A stretch of 64,000 nt of DNA. It comes from an uncultured Monoglobus sp. (GTDB lineage Bacteria > Bacillota > Clostridia > Monoglobales > Monoglobaceae). The stretch is taken from positions 56,401 through 120,400 of the forward strand of contig CANQKC010000003.1 in the NCBI GenBank assembly GCA_947624305.1, written 5' to 3'. Shown here piece after piece: positions 9,089-18,681 of the stretch (positions within the stretch are counted from its first letter, which is position 1; every line of letters starts with the position of its first letter). The notes under the pieces are model-generated. The model ran no database searches and had not been told where the DNA came from. It worked only from the letters and a program-made list of their open reading frames with translations. A program made the translations under genes and the position numbers.

Positions 9089-11455
9089 TTATTTAGAAGC
9101 GGGTGTGCTTGAAGCCTCGGGAGCGCTTGAAGCGTCGGGAGCCTCAGTTTCCTCGGGAGCAGCAGTGGCTGTGGGAGCCTCTGTAGCTGTTGTTCCTGTC
9201 GAAAAGCCGCTGTTATTGCTGGGAGCAGCTGTCGGAGCTTCTGTCGTCTCGGGAACATCCTCGGGAACCTCTTCGCTTCTTGTCAGAACATATACTCTGT
9301 CGAGGAGAGCCGAAGCCTCGGAACGCGCGGCGTTAGCCTGCGGTCTGAAGTTTCCTGTCTCGTCGCCCTGGAGCAGACCGTTCTCGGTCAGGCCGGCAAC
9401 ATACTCCTTAGCATAGTCGGAGATCGACGCAGCGTCGGGATATGTCATAGCCGCAGTTGAAGTCATGTTCATCTGACGACCGATGATCGTGGCCATCTGC
9501 TCACGAGTGATGTCAGCGTTGGGAGCGAACTCGTTCTCGGAAATACCGTTTACGAGGCCGGCCTCTGTAGCAGCGATTACATAAGGTGCGAACCAGTCGG
9601 AAGCATTAACGTCGCTGAACTGCGAGGTTGTCGAAGCAGCCTCGAGGCCGAATACGTTAACCGCGATCTTTGTGAACTCTGCACGCGTGATGTTGTTCTC
9701 AGGCATATACAGATTTGCTGTCTCGCCGTTTACGATACCCGCGTTGTAGAGATCCATGATGTAATCATAAGCCCAGTATGTGGGAGGTACATCGTCAAAT
9801 ACCTGCGCGCCTGTGTTATTGGGAGGCGTTACAACAGGCTCGGATGTGCCTGTGGGAGCAGCCGTAGCCGGAGAACCGCCGCCTGTGCCGAACGTTGAGT
9901 TGCCGATCGAAGCCTTGCCGCCCGTTGTGTAGCGATACTCAACCGAACCCTCGGAAGCAGCAACTTCTGTTCCGTTGAGGTAATACTTCGCGTTCTCTAA
10001 CGCTGTGTCAAGCTCATGCTCGGGCTTGAATGTGATAACAGCCTTGTATTCTGTTCTGTAATCAGCCTCATAGCTGTCAGCCGTAACAGGAGTTTCACCG
10101 TTTTCGGTTATCATGTACCAAGCCGTGTCAACCGTGTAATGTCCGGGCAGAGAAACCTCCGCTGAAGGCATTACCTGATTGGGAACAGGATTCTTGATGG
10201 TCGCGCCGAATTCGCTTATTGTTCTCTCAACCTTGATATACTTGTCAGCCGCAACGCCCTTGTAGATTACCATAATGTTATGGTCGTCAACAAGACGCAG
10301 GTCGAAGTCGCCCTTTGTGGCGTCATTGTATACAACGTCCTCAACCGTGGGCTCGCCGCCCGCAACGGGAGTTGTAACCGTAATCGTAAACTCGGGGATC
10401 GAGCCCATAACATCAGCGTCGGCCTGCGCGCTAATCTTAACATCGTCCTTCAAAGCAACTGTGAAAGCGTCCTCGCCTTCCTTCTCAACGATAACAACGT
10501 TGTTGTCAGTCTCGGAGAATGTCAGCTCACTCTGTACAACATCAAGAGGCAGAGCGTCGCCGTTCTCGTCTCTGATCTCAACAACACTGTATGTCTTGCC
10601 CTTGGGCAGAGTCTTTGTGAAGTCACCGTTCTCGTCTCTTTCAATAACAATGGAATCATCTGAGTCGATATCGGACTTTACAACAAGGCTCTTAACGTTC
10701 TCGGGAACGCTCTTGCCGGGGATCGTGATCGTGAACTCGGTATCGCTTACAGGAGGCTGTGTAACAACAGGAGCCTCTGTGGGAGCCGCGGTCGGAGCCT
10801 CTGTAGCAGGCGCCTCGGTCGCGGGAGCCTGTGTAGCCGGAGCTTCCGTAGCGGGAGCCTCTGTGGGAGCCGCAGTCGGAGCCTCTGTAGGAGCCTCTGT
10901 CGGAGGAGCAGCCTGACCTATTGTAACAGTTCCGTTAACAGTGTTTTGTGTAATGAAATCTGTGTCTTTGTTAGAAGCACCGGTTCCAACAACAGTAAGC
11001 GTCTGTTCGCCGTCAGGAGCGCCGTCCTTAACCTTAAGCTCTACAGTACCGGCAGCCAAATATCCGGGATCTGATTTAGGTGTTATAAACGAACTAAGTG
11101 TACCAAATACGAACTTAGGAACTGCTTCATTGGTGTTCCAGCCGGAGAGCGCTTCCCAGTCAGAAAGCATGCCCTGTCTGCCTGCGTCATAATATGTGAA
11201 TTCAACACCCTGATAATCGAACACGTCCGTGTTGAAACGCAAATCAAAACCGATGATGCCGGAAGTGAATGAATCGCCGTCGGATGTTACATCCAAAGTT
11301 ACTTTTACCGTGTCACCGGGCGCAGCCGTTGTCTTGTCGGGAACGGCAGTAACAGTAAGGCTTTCACCGGCAGCGAAAACAACGCCAAATGACATAATGC
11401 TGAGAACCATAGCAAGCGCAACAACGATTGCCGTATATTTTCTCAAATTTCTCAT
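9089..11455 (-). CDS. Cohesin-domain protein with Pro/Thr linkers and three C-terminal SLH domains
   Basis: N-terminal ESLTVTAVPDKTTAAPGDTVKVTLDVT..GIIGFDLRFNTDVFDYQGVEF (cohesin-like), APTEAPATEAP linker, FDDVPPTYWAYDYIMDLYNAGIVNGE... NITRAEFTKIAVNVF... SLH repeats. Confidence 0.85.
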   Translation of the reverse strand: MRNLRKYTAIVVALAMVLSIMSFGVVFAAGESLTVTAVPDKTTAAPGDTVKVTLDVTSDGDSFTSGIIGFDLRFNTDVFDYQGVEFTYYDAGRQGMLSDWEALSGWNTNEAVPKFVFGTLSSFITPKSDPGYLAAGTVELKVKDGAPDGEQTLTVVGTGASNKDTDFITQNTVNGTVTIGQAAPPTEAPTEAPTAAPTEAPATEAPATQAPATEAPATEAPTAAPTEAPVVTQPPVSDTEFTITIPGKSVPENVKSLVVKSDIDSDDSIVIERDENGDFTKTLPKGKTYSVVEIRDENGDALPLDVVQSELTFSETDNNVVIVEKEGEDAFTVALKDDVKISAQADADVMGSIPEFTITVTTPVAGGEPTVEDVVYNDATKGDFDLRLVDDHNIMVIYKGVAADKYIKVERTISEFGATIKNPVPNQVMPSAEVSLPGHYTVDTAWYMITENGETPVTADSYEADYRTEYKAVITFKPEHELDTALENAKYYLNGTEVAASEGSVEYRYTTGGKASIGNSTFGTGGGSPATAAPTGTSEPVVTPPNNTGAQVFDDVPPTYWAYDYIMDLYNAGIVNGETANLYMPENNITRAEFTKIAVNVFGLEAASTTSQFSDVNASDWFAPYVIAATEAGLVNGISENEFAPNADITREQMATIIGRQMNMTSTAAMTYPDAASISDYAKEYVAGLTENGLLQGDETGNFRPQANAARSEASALLDRVYVLTRSEEVPEDVPETTEAPTAAPSNNSGFSTGTTATEAPTATAAPEETEAPDASSAPEASSTPASK
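10755..10912. repeat. Pro/Thr-rich linker minisatellite (APTEAP/ATEAP) inside the cohesin-SLH gene
   Basis: Repeated GGAGCCTCTGT.GGAGCCGC.GTCGGAGCC units. Confidence 0.8.
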
Positions 11456-11523
11456 ATAAATATTACTCCTTCCAAAATAATGAATTTACTCTTTTTGTCT
11501 ATCCAATGCCAATAGCTTTAGAA

Positions 11524-12414
11524 TTATTGTTCTGCCGGGAATTTTGTAATCTTGCCGGAAGCGTATTGCATAATGTAAATCGCATCGGTTGCATCGATGG
11601 AATCATTTGCATCAACATTAGCTCTAAGCTGTTCATCAGCGGACAGAGTCGTCTTTCCCGATGCATGCTGCATAACAAGAATAGCGTCTGTAGCGTTAAC
11701 ACCGTCTTTATTGTCAACATCACCGTATGTTACTTCGGGTGTGGGGCCGCCGGCTGTCAGCGTGAACGACTTAGCGTCGGGTGTGGCAACATCTGTGCCG
11801 CCGATCTTAACAACGATAATGTCGCCTTCATTATTGGCGCTCTTCGCAAGCTTAAAGGTATATGTGCCGCTTCCGCCTGCGGGACCCGCATACTGATTGA
11901 TATAGCCTACGGGTGTCTCGGCGGTAAAGCCAACCGTGTTGTTCTGGTCGCCTGTGATGCCCGTGATATTGTAAACAAACAATGTCATCTGGCTGGGAGC
12001 CGAGCTTACAGTGAACGGAACGCTTACCGTGTAATAAGTATCATCTGCTGTCGCAGAAATATCGCCGATAGCGATAACCGAACCTGTGGCAACGTCGTCA
12101 ACCTTGGCAGCAGCCTCGGCAACGTCCTCAGCCGTAATGTCTTTTGTCTCCAGCGGAACCGCAACTTCCTCAACAGGAGCCTCAACGTCCTCAGCATCCT
12201 CTGCGGGTGCCTCCGCATCCTCGGCAGGTGTCTCAACTTCTTCGGCAGCTTCCTCTGCGGGAGCAGCCTCGTCAACTGTTTCCTCAACAACGGGAGCCAC
12301 TGCTTCGGGAGCGGCCTCGTCAGCCTCAGCCGCAAACGCGAGACCGGCGGTTGCCGAGCAAATCATCAATGCGGCGGTGAGAGCCGCACCAAATTTAAAA
12401 ATTCTCTTTTTCAT
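11524..12414 (-). CDS. Secreted dockerin-domain protein
   Basis: Signal peptide, E/A/P-rich segment, C-terminal duplicated Ca-binding motif YGDVDNKDGVNATDAILVMQHASG...NVDANDSIDATDAIYIMQYASG (type I dockerin pattern). Confidence 0.85.
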   Translation of the reverse strand: MKKRIFKFGAALTAALMICSATAGLAFAAEADEAAPEAVAPVVEETVDEAAPAEEAAEEVETPAEDAEAPAEDAEDVEAPVEEVAVPLETKDITAEDVAEAAAKVDDVATGSVIAIGDISATADDTYYTVSVPFTVSSAPSQMTLFVYNITGITGDQNNTVGFTAETPVGYINQYAGPAGGSGTYTFKLAKSANNEGDIIVVKIGGTDVATPDAKSFTLTAGGPTPEVTYGDVDNKDGVNATDAILVMQHASGKTTLSADEQLRANVDANDSIDATDAIYIMQYASGKITKFPAEQ

Positions 12415-12715
12415 TTAATTATCCTCCTAATTTTGCCGTTTTATAAAATCGTCGATTTCTTCCCAATTAAATCCGCAATTTTACTTACCATCTCAAAATT
12501 CGAGGTTATCCTCCTTTCCCCAAAAATTCTCGCGGCATCAAACGCTTATGTACAATACCGCATTTTAAATTTTCTCTATTATGACACGGTACTATTATAC
12601 ACCCACATAAAATAAATTTCAAGTCTTTTTTTAAAATTTCTTGCAATTTTTCAAAGATATTAAAAAAAACTGACAATATGTTGACATTTTGCACAGTTTG
12701 AATATAATAATATTT

Positions 12716-13675
12716 ATGAAAAGAACGTTTTACTTAATTTTATCAGCGATAATTGCCGCGGCTGCTCTATCCGGCTGCGCCTCGACGCTCGATCAAAAGC
12801 GCGCCTCTGACACGCGTTTTTTGCTTGACACGGTCTGCACCGTGACCGTGGGCGGCGATAACGCCGAGGCCGCCGTCTACGACATCTTTGACATCGTTTC
12901 AAAAATCGCGGGCGAGATCGACTATTACGACCCCGGTTCCTCGGTTTCAAAATTCAACTCGGCGCCCGCGGGCGAGGCGGTCAGGCTCAGTGAGAGCTGC
13001 GCCGAGATCGTCGCGGCGGCGCTTGACGTTTCGTCGGCCTCGGGCGGCGCGTTTGACATAACGACAGCTCCGCTCAAGGACCTGTGGGATTTTAAGTCGG
13101 AAAGCCCCGAGGTCCCCGCGCCCGAACGGCTCGCCGAGTCGCTCGCTCATGTGGGATACGAAAAGCTCGCGTTTGACCCCGCCGCGCGGACGCTTTCAAA
13201 GACCGAGGACGGCGTCAAAATCGACCTCGGCGGCTGCGGAAAGGGCTATTGCTGTCAGGCGGCGATCAATTATATGGAAGAAAAGCATCCCGACTGCTTC
13301 GCGATAATCGACCTCGGCGGCAACGTCGGCGTGTACGGCGCCAATCCGCGGACATCGGACGGCTCATTCACCGTCGGTATTCAAAGCCCCGGCGGCGAAG
13401 GCGGCGAATATTCGCGCACCGTCAGCCTCACGTCTGGACAGAGCGCGGTCACGAGCGGCACCTATCAGCGCCATTTTGTGAAGGACGGCGTGAATTACCA
13501 CCACATTCTCGACCCCGCAACCGGAATGCCAGCGTCAAACGGCTTTGAAAGCGCCACGATAATTTGCGGCTCGGGAGTGACCGCGGACTGCCTTTCGACC
13601 GCGTGCATGGTTCTGCCCGAGGACGAGGGGCGCGCGCTCGCCGAAAAATATGGCGCGGAGCTTATATATCAATAA
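12716..13675 (+). CDS. apbE: FAD:protein FMN transferase (ApbE family lipoprotein)
   Basis: MKRTFYLILSAIIAAAALSGCAS lipobox; KIDLGGCGKGYCCQAAINYM; YHHILDPATGMPAS; start placed at 12716. Confidence 0.9.
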   Translation: MKRTFYLILSAIIAAAALSGCASTLDQKRASDTRFLLDTVCTVTVGGDNAEAAVYDIFDIVSKIAGEIDYYDPGSSVSKFNSAPAGEAVRLSESCAEIVAAALDVSSASGGAFDITTAPLKDLWDFKSESPEVPAPERLAESLAHVGYEKLAFDPAARTLSKTEDGVKIDLGGCGKGYCCQAAINYMEEKHPDCFAIIDLGGNVGVYGANPRTSDGSFTVGIQSPGGEGGEYSRTVSLTSGQSAVTSGTYQRHFVKDGVNYHHILDPATGMPASNGFESATIICGSGVTADCLSTACMVLPEDEGRALAEKYGAELIYQ

Positions 13676-13703
13676 TAACCGATCAGGAGATCAGGAGGAT
13701 AAT

Positions 13704-14849
13704 ATGCTTATAATCAACGCTGAAATCATGACCATGAGCGACAGGCTCGGCGTGATCAAAAACGGATATATCGAGATCAAAGACAAAAAGATCGCCTCAA
13801 TGGGCGATATGGCCGACGCGCCCGAAATAGGCGGCGAGATCATCGACGCGGGCGGACGCCTTGTGACGCCAGGCCTTGTGGATGCGCACTCGCACATAGG
13901 AATGTGGGAGGACGGCCTGACGTTTGAGGGCGACGACGGCAACGAGGACACCGAGCCGATAACGCCGCACCTCAGAGCGATCGACGGAATAAACCCGCTT
14001 GACGCCACGTTTTCGGAGGCGCTCAGCGCGGGAATAACGACGGTCGTGACCGGCCCGGGAAGCGCCAACCCGATAGGCGGCCAGGCAGCCGCGCTCAAAA
14101 CGAGCGGCAGGCGCGTTGACGACATGATAATCAAGGCCCCGGTCGGCATGAAGATCGCCCTGGGCGAAAACCCCAAGACCACATATAATGACAAAAGCCG
14201 CTCGCCGGTGACAAGAATGGCCACCGCCTCGCTTATCCGCGAGGCTCTGCGCGAGGCGCTCGACTATAAAACCGCGCTCGAAAAATACGGGGCCGACCCC
14301 GAGAACGAGGACAAGCCCGACTATGATATAAAATCCGAGGCGCTGCTTCCGGTGCTGAGGCGCGAGATACCGCTTCACGCCCACGCGCACCGCGCGGACG
14401 ATATTTTTACCGCCATACGCATCGCGAGGGAATTTGACCTTGACCTGATCCTGGTTCACTGCACCGAGGGGCACCTTATCGCGGACGAGCTCGCGCGCGA
14501 GGGCTTCCCCGTCCTCTCGGGCCCGATCATGACCGACCGCAGCAAGCCAGAACTCAGGAACCAGACCGAGGCCTCGGCGGGGATCATGGAGCGCGCCGGG
14601 ATCGACGTTTCGATAATCACCGACCACCCCGAAACGCCCGAAAAATTCCTTCCGCTCTGCGCCGCGGTCGCCGCGAAATACGGCATGAGCAGGGACGGCG
14701 CGCTGCGGGCGTTAACGATCAACCCGGCCCGCGCCTGCGGCATTGACGACCGCGTGGGCTCGCTCGAGCCCGGCAAGGACGGCGACCTCGTGATCTGGAA
14801 CGGCGACCCTCTTTCAATCGAGGGTTCCCCATATAAAGTGATATGCTGA
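13704..14849 (+). CDS. Amidohydrolase family protein
   Basis: LVTPGLVDAHSHIGMW metal motif, HAHRADDI, ITDHPETP; SD AGGAGG before ATG at 13704. Confidence 0.9.
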   Translation: MLIINAEIMTMSDRLGVIKNGYIEIKDKKIASMGDMADAPEIGGEIIDAGGRLVTPGLVDAHSHIGMWEDGLTFEGDDGNEDTEPITPHLRAIDGINPLDATFSEALSAGITTVVTGPGSANPIGGQAAALKTSGRRVDDMIIKAPVGMKIALGENPKTTYNDKSRSPVTRMATASLIREALREALDYKTALEKYGADPENEDKPDYDIKSEALLPVLRREIPLHAHAHRADDIFTAIRIAREFDLDLILVHCTEGHLIADELAREGFPVLSGPIMTDRSKPELRNQTEASAGIMERAGIDVSIITDHPETPEKFLPLCAAVAAKYGMSRDGALRALTINPARACGIDDRVGSLEPGKDGDLVIWNGDPLSIEGSPYKVIC

Positions 14850-14850
14850 C

Positions 14851-14889
14851 AAAAAGAGAAGAAAAGCCGAAAGCTTTTCTTCTCTTTTT
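14851..14889. terminator. Bidirectional intrinsic terminator
   Basis: AAAAAGAGAAGAAAAGCcgaaaGCTTTTCTTCTCTTTTT between convergent genes. Confidence 0.9.
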
Positions 14890-14890
14890 G

Positions 14891-16528
14891 CTATTTCACG
14901 CTCGCGACGGTTTCAAGACCGCCGTAGGTTATCTTGACAATGTCGCCGTTTTCGCACAGGGCGTAAACAGTCTTTTTATCCGCGGAGCACACCGCCCGCA
15001 CATTATTAAGTGAAGCGTATTCCTCGGCGTAATAATGCTCATACTGTGAATGTCTGCGGCCCGAGATCACCGGGCTGTCGCCCCACATATATATCTTTCC
15101 GCCGCTTAAGGCCGCGAACTGGTACTCGCCGCAGGAGACCGAGGTCACTCTGAGCAGAATATGTCCCTCAAGCTCCCTCTTGTCAATATTATACTCGCAG
15201 TAAGGCATTCTTCTCGGGCGGTCGTATCTGTAATATCCGTCCTCGTCGGCGATTATCGGCATGTTCTCGTTTTTGTCGTGATACATTATATCCTCATCGG
15301 AGCCGAGCTCGCCGATATACACCGTGCCCCAGGCATAAACGCTGTTGTCGGCCCGTATAGCTGCCGCGCCCGCCGGGCCCGCGCTGACTGATTTGATATT
15401 GCCGATCTCGGTGATTTTCCCCGGAAGCGGCGAGCTTCCGAGCTTCGCGTTTCCTCTGCCCAGCTGGCCCTCGCCGTTCTCGCCCCATGTGTAGATCTTG
15501 CCGTCCGAGGTCACGGCTGCGGCGAACCCGTCGCCCGCGGCGATGTCGACCGCGCCGCCTAAGCTTACCTCGGTCGGCACGGCGGAATTTTCGGTCGTGC
15601 CGTTGCCAAGCTGGCCCTTGTCGTTCCTGCCCCAGGCGTAGATTTCTCCGTTGCGCGTGAGCGCGACGCCGAAATACGCGCCAGCTCCTATCTCTTTTAT
15701 GTTTTCAAGGCCCTCGATTTTCCGGGCCGTTCCGTCGGGCTTAATGTCCGCGCCGCCGAGCTCGCCGTAATCGTTCGAGCTGCCCCACGAATACACCTCA
15801 CCGCCGTCGGTCAGGGCATAGCCGCCGTTTTTGCCGAGGGCGACCTGCACCGCCCGCTCGACGCCCGGGACCTTATTTCCGCCGAGCATATACACGCCGC
15901 CGTCGTCCTTGATATAAGCAACGCGGTCACGATAGGAGGATATCCGCGCGCCGTCCGATATTTTTGACGGATCGAACGCGGGCGCGGCGCTCTGCGCGGG
16001 CGTCGGAACCGAGGCAGCCGTCGGAGCGGCGGTCACGGCCTGCCCCCCGGCCTTGGCGGATGTTATCGTTACCACATAAGTTTTTTCGTCCCACTCAACC
16101 TTGCAGTCAAACGCCTCGGACACCGCCCGAAGCGGCACCATGGTCGTGTCGACATAGCTGTCATACGGCAGCAGCTCGGGCGGGATCTCGAGCCGCACCG
16201 TTCTTGTGTTTCCGCCGCTCGTCACCGACATCTCGCCGCGGCCGATCCCCAGCGCAATCTCTATTCCCTCTCTGCGCGCCGTTATGGACTGTCCGCTCTC
16301 GTTCCATATCACCTCGGCTCCCATTGCCTCAAAGGTTTTGCGCATCGGAACGAGCGTCCTGCCGTTTTTTATGACGGGCTCATGAACACCGGAATATATT
16401 ATTTCCTTTCCGTCAAGCATGACCTTGACCCCCGTTTCATACACGTCCGCGGCAAAGGCCTGCGCCGTCAGCATCACAAAGATCAGGACCGCCGATATGA
16501 CTGTTTTAATTGTTTTCATTTGCATCAC
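14891..16528 (-). CDS. Copper amine oxidase N-terminal-like domain + RCC1-repeat protein
   Basis: VKVMLDGKEIIYSGVHEPVIKNGRTLVPMRKTFEAMGAEV...; repeated YSWGSSNDYGELGG / YAWGRNDKGQLGNGT / YTWGENGEGQLGRG RCC1 repeats. Confidence 0.9.
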   Translation of the reverse strand: MMQMKTIKTVISAVLIFVMLTAQAFAADVYETGVKVMLDGKEIIYSGVHEPVIKNGRTLVPMRKTFEAMGAEVIWNESGQSITARREGIEIALGIGRGEMSVTSGGNTRTVRLEIPPELLPYDSYVDTTMVPLRAVSEAFDCKVEWDEKTYVVTITSAKAGGQAVTAAPTAASVPTPAQSAAPAFDPSKISDGARISSYRDRVAYIKDDGGVYMLGGNKVPGVERAVQVALGKNGGYALTDGGEVYSWGSSNDYGELGGADIKPDGTARKIEGLENIKEIGAGAYFGVALTRNGEIYAWGRNDKGQLGNGTTENSAVPTEVSLGGAVDIAAGDGFAAAVTSDGKIYTWGENGEGQLGRGNAKLGSSPLPGKITEIGNIKSVSAGPAGAAAIRADNSVYAWGTVYIGELGSDEDIMYHDKNENMPIIADEDGYYRYDRPRRMPYCEYNIDKRELEGHILLRVTSVSCGEYQFAALSGGKIYMWGDSPVISGRRHSQYEHYYAEEYASLNNVRAVCSADKKTVYALCENGDIVKITYGGLETVASVK

Positions 16529-16618
16529 CTCATATAATAAGACTGCTTTGACATCAAAAAAGTTCCCGCTATCAAAACGGAGCGCGGAAGATCCGCGCCC
16601 CGATCAACATTCGTTATA

Positions 16619-17797
16619 TTATTCCTCCGCATCGGGAGAGGCCGCCGCGCCGCTCGTCTCCGACGGGGCCTGCGCGTTCTCCTGTTCCTCAAGATACGCT
16701 TCCCACTCGTCGCGTTCCCTCGGCAGGAACACGTTGCTGACAAGCTCTCTGGTGCCCGGAATATCCTGCACATAGTACCACACATCGTTGATATAGTCAT
16801 AATCTCCCGGGAGCTGATATGACCTGATGTCATCAAGATTAATGTTTGTCAGCGCGTTAAGATTTTTTATCACGTCGGTAACGGTCAGGTTAGTCCTCAC
16901 GTTGTTGCGGAACACGTCGCCGATCTCATCAAGCTTTGAAAGATAATACGGATTGAGCTTCTGCCTCACGACCTCTTTGATAAAGCGCTGCTGCCAGTAG
17001 ACCCTGCCCTCGTCGCCCATGACATACTCGCCGGGCGCGGTGCCGTCGTTGTTGTGGCGGAAGCGCACAAAGTCATGGGCATGCTTGCCGTCAAGGTGCT
17101 GCGGGCCCGCCTCAAGGTGAATGTGGAGGCTCTGAACGGGGTCATCGTAATCCATGTCATACGGAACGTCAAAATCAACTCCGTCAAGCGCGTTGATAAG
17201 CTCCACGAACCCGTCAAAGTCGACCGTCACAAAATAGTGAATGGGCAGACCCGTGATTTCCTTTACCTTGTTTATCAGCAGATCCTCATGTCCCTCTGTG
17301 GTGCTGAGCTCCGAGCGGTATTCCCAGATAAGGTTTCCGTTCTCGTCGGTGGGAAGCGGAAGCGGGGTAACGACCGGTTTTATATCCGAGTCAACATATG
17401 TCGAGTCCGTATCTTCGGAATTATCCTCATCGGACTCCCCCGACGGGCGCGGCGTTGAGAACGCCGCGAAGGCCATTGTCGCGTTTATTTTTTGGGTGCT
17501 TCCGTTTATCTTGACCATGGTGTCGCGCGGAATTGATAAAATGCTCACGCGGTCGGAATAATCGTCAAGCGACACAAGCATGATCGTGTCGCTCCTGTAG
17601 CCGTCCTCGTCAACGCCTATAAGCAGAACGTTCATCATTCCTACGCTGCCGTTTATATCGTCAAGCGAAAGATAACCGAGCGTGTCCCCGAGCGGCAGAC
17701 TGTTCAGCTTCTGGGCCGCCAGCACTCCGCCGTAAGTGGAAAACGCCATGGTTATTATTGATATGATAATCGCAATTACTTTAAATCTTTTCGTCAT
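16619..17797 (-). CDS. LytR-CpsA-Psr (LCP) family cell-envelope protein
   Basis: MNVLLIGVDEDGYRSDTIMLVSLD, SIPRDTMVKING, HLDGKHAHDFVRFRHNN. Confidence 0.93.
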   Translation of the reverse strand: MTKRFKVIAIIISIITMAFSTYGGVLAAQKLNSLPLGDTLGYLSLDDINGSVGMMNVLLIGVDEDGYRSDTIMLVSLDDYSDRVSILSIPRDTMVKINGSTQKINATMAFAAFSTPRPSGESDEDNSEDTDSTYVDSDIKPVVTPLPLPTDENGNLIWEYRSELSTTEGHEDLLINKVKEITGLPIHYFVTVDFDGFVELINALDGVDFDVPYDMDYDDPVQSLHIHLEAGPQHLDGKHAHDFVRFRHNNDGTAPGEYVMGDEGRVYWQQRFIKEVVRQKLNPYYLSKLDEIGDVFRNNVRTNLTVTDVIKNLNALTNINLDDIRSYQLPGDYDYINDVWYYVQDIPGTRELVSNVFLPRERDEWEAYLEEQENAQAPSETSGAAASPDAEE

Positions 17798-17957
17798 ATT
17801 CCGTCCTTTTAGCCTTTCAATAATCCCGTGTTATATTCTATATGCGCGAGCGCGCTTAAATAACATCTGTTATCCGACAAATTCTACTTAATTATAACAT
17901 AACGAAGTTTAATGTCAACAAGTGCAATAAATATTTAACCGAATATTTACAAAAGGT

Positions 17958-18668
17958 TTAATAATTCGTGATAACGACCATGAACACCTCGCCGCGGAAA
18001 CCCGCGAGCACCGAGGAGCCGTCCTTCGCGTATATGCGGTATTCCCCCGTCTCATGCACGGAATAGCCCTCGCCGCGCATAGCCTCGGAATATTTATCCG
18101 CCATCTCCGGCGTCACGTTCATGTAGCAGTACACTGTGTTGTTTTCAAGCACCGGGTCGGGGGTTATCCCCACGATCTGCCCGAAGTCGGGCACGCCGCC
18201 CGAGCCCTCGTAAACCGGTGTCGTCTCCGCGGCTGAGGGCGCCGGGGTCACTATGAAAACGCTTTCGCTCTCATCGCTCCAGGTCACAACGCAGCCGAGG
18301 GCCTCGGACACCGCGCGCAGCGGCACAAAGGTCGTGTCGTAATCAAGGGCCGGGGAAACATCGAGTTTGACAGAACTGCCGTTGACATACATGACCGGCG
18401 AGCCGATCGTCATGATCACCGTGTCGCTTCCTCTCTCGGCGGTCACGCTTCCGAGCGCCTCGTCCCATATCACCTCGCAGCCGAGGCTCTCAAAAATTTT
18501 GCGCATCGGCACAAGCACTCTGTCGTTTTCGGTATAGGGCGGCTTTTCAAAATCAAGCGGGTTCCCGTCGATGTAGACCGATATGTTTTCATCGGCAGAC
18601 GCCGCGGCAATCGAGAGCGCCGCGCACAGCGCCAAAGCCGCGGCTGTTATTCTTCTGATAAGCTTCAT
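17958..18668 (-). CDS. Copper amine oxidase N-terminal-like domain secreted protein
   Basis: MKLIRRITAAALALCAALSIAAASA signal; NDRVLVPMRKIFESLGCEVIWDEALGSVTAERG; start reassigned from 18896 to 18668. Confidence 0.8.
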   Translation of the reverse strand: MKLIRRITAAALALCAALSIAAASADENISVYIDGNPLDFEKPPYTENDRVLVPMRKIFESLGCEVIWDEALGSVTAERGSDTVIMTIGSPVMYVNGSSVKLDVSPALDYDTTFVPLRAVSEALGCVVTWSDESESVFIVTPAPSAAETTPVYEGSGGVPDFGQIVGITPDPVLENNTVYCYMNVTPEMADKYSEAMRGEGYSVHETGEYRIYAKDGSSVLAGFRGEVFMVVITNY

Positions 18669-18681
18669 AATATATCTCCTT

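Noticed and set aside
10755-10912. Short repeats considered as CRISPR or regulatory array
   Set aside because: In-frame APTEAP linker of the cohesin-SLH protein.
11428-12615. 395-aa plus-strand Cys/Asn-rich ORF
   Set aside because: Antisense to the dockerin gene and flanks; composition is an artefact.
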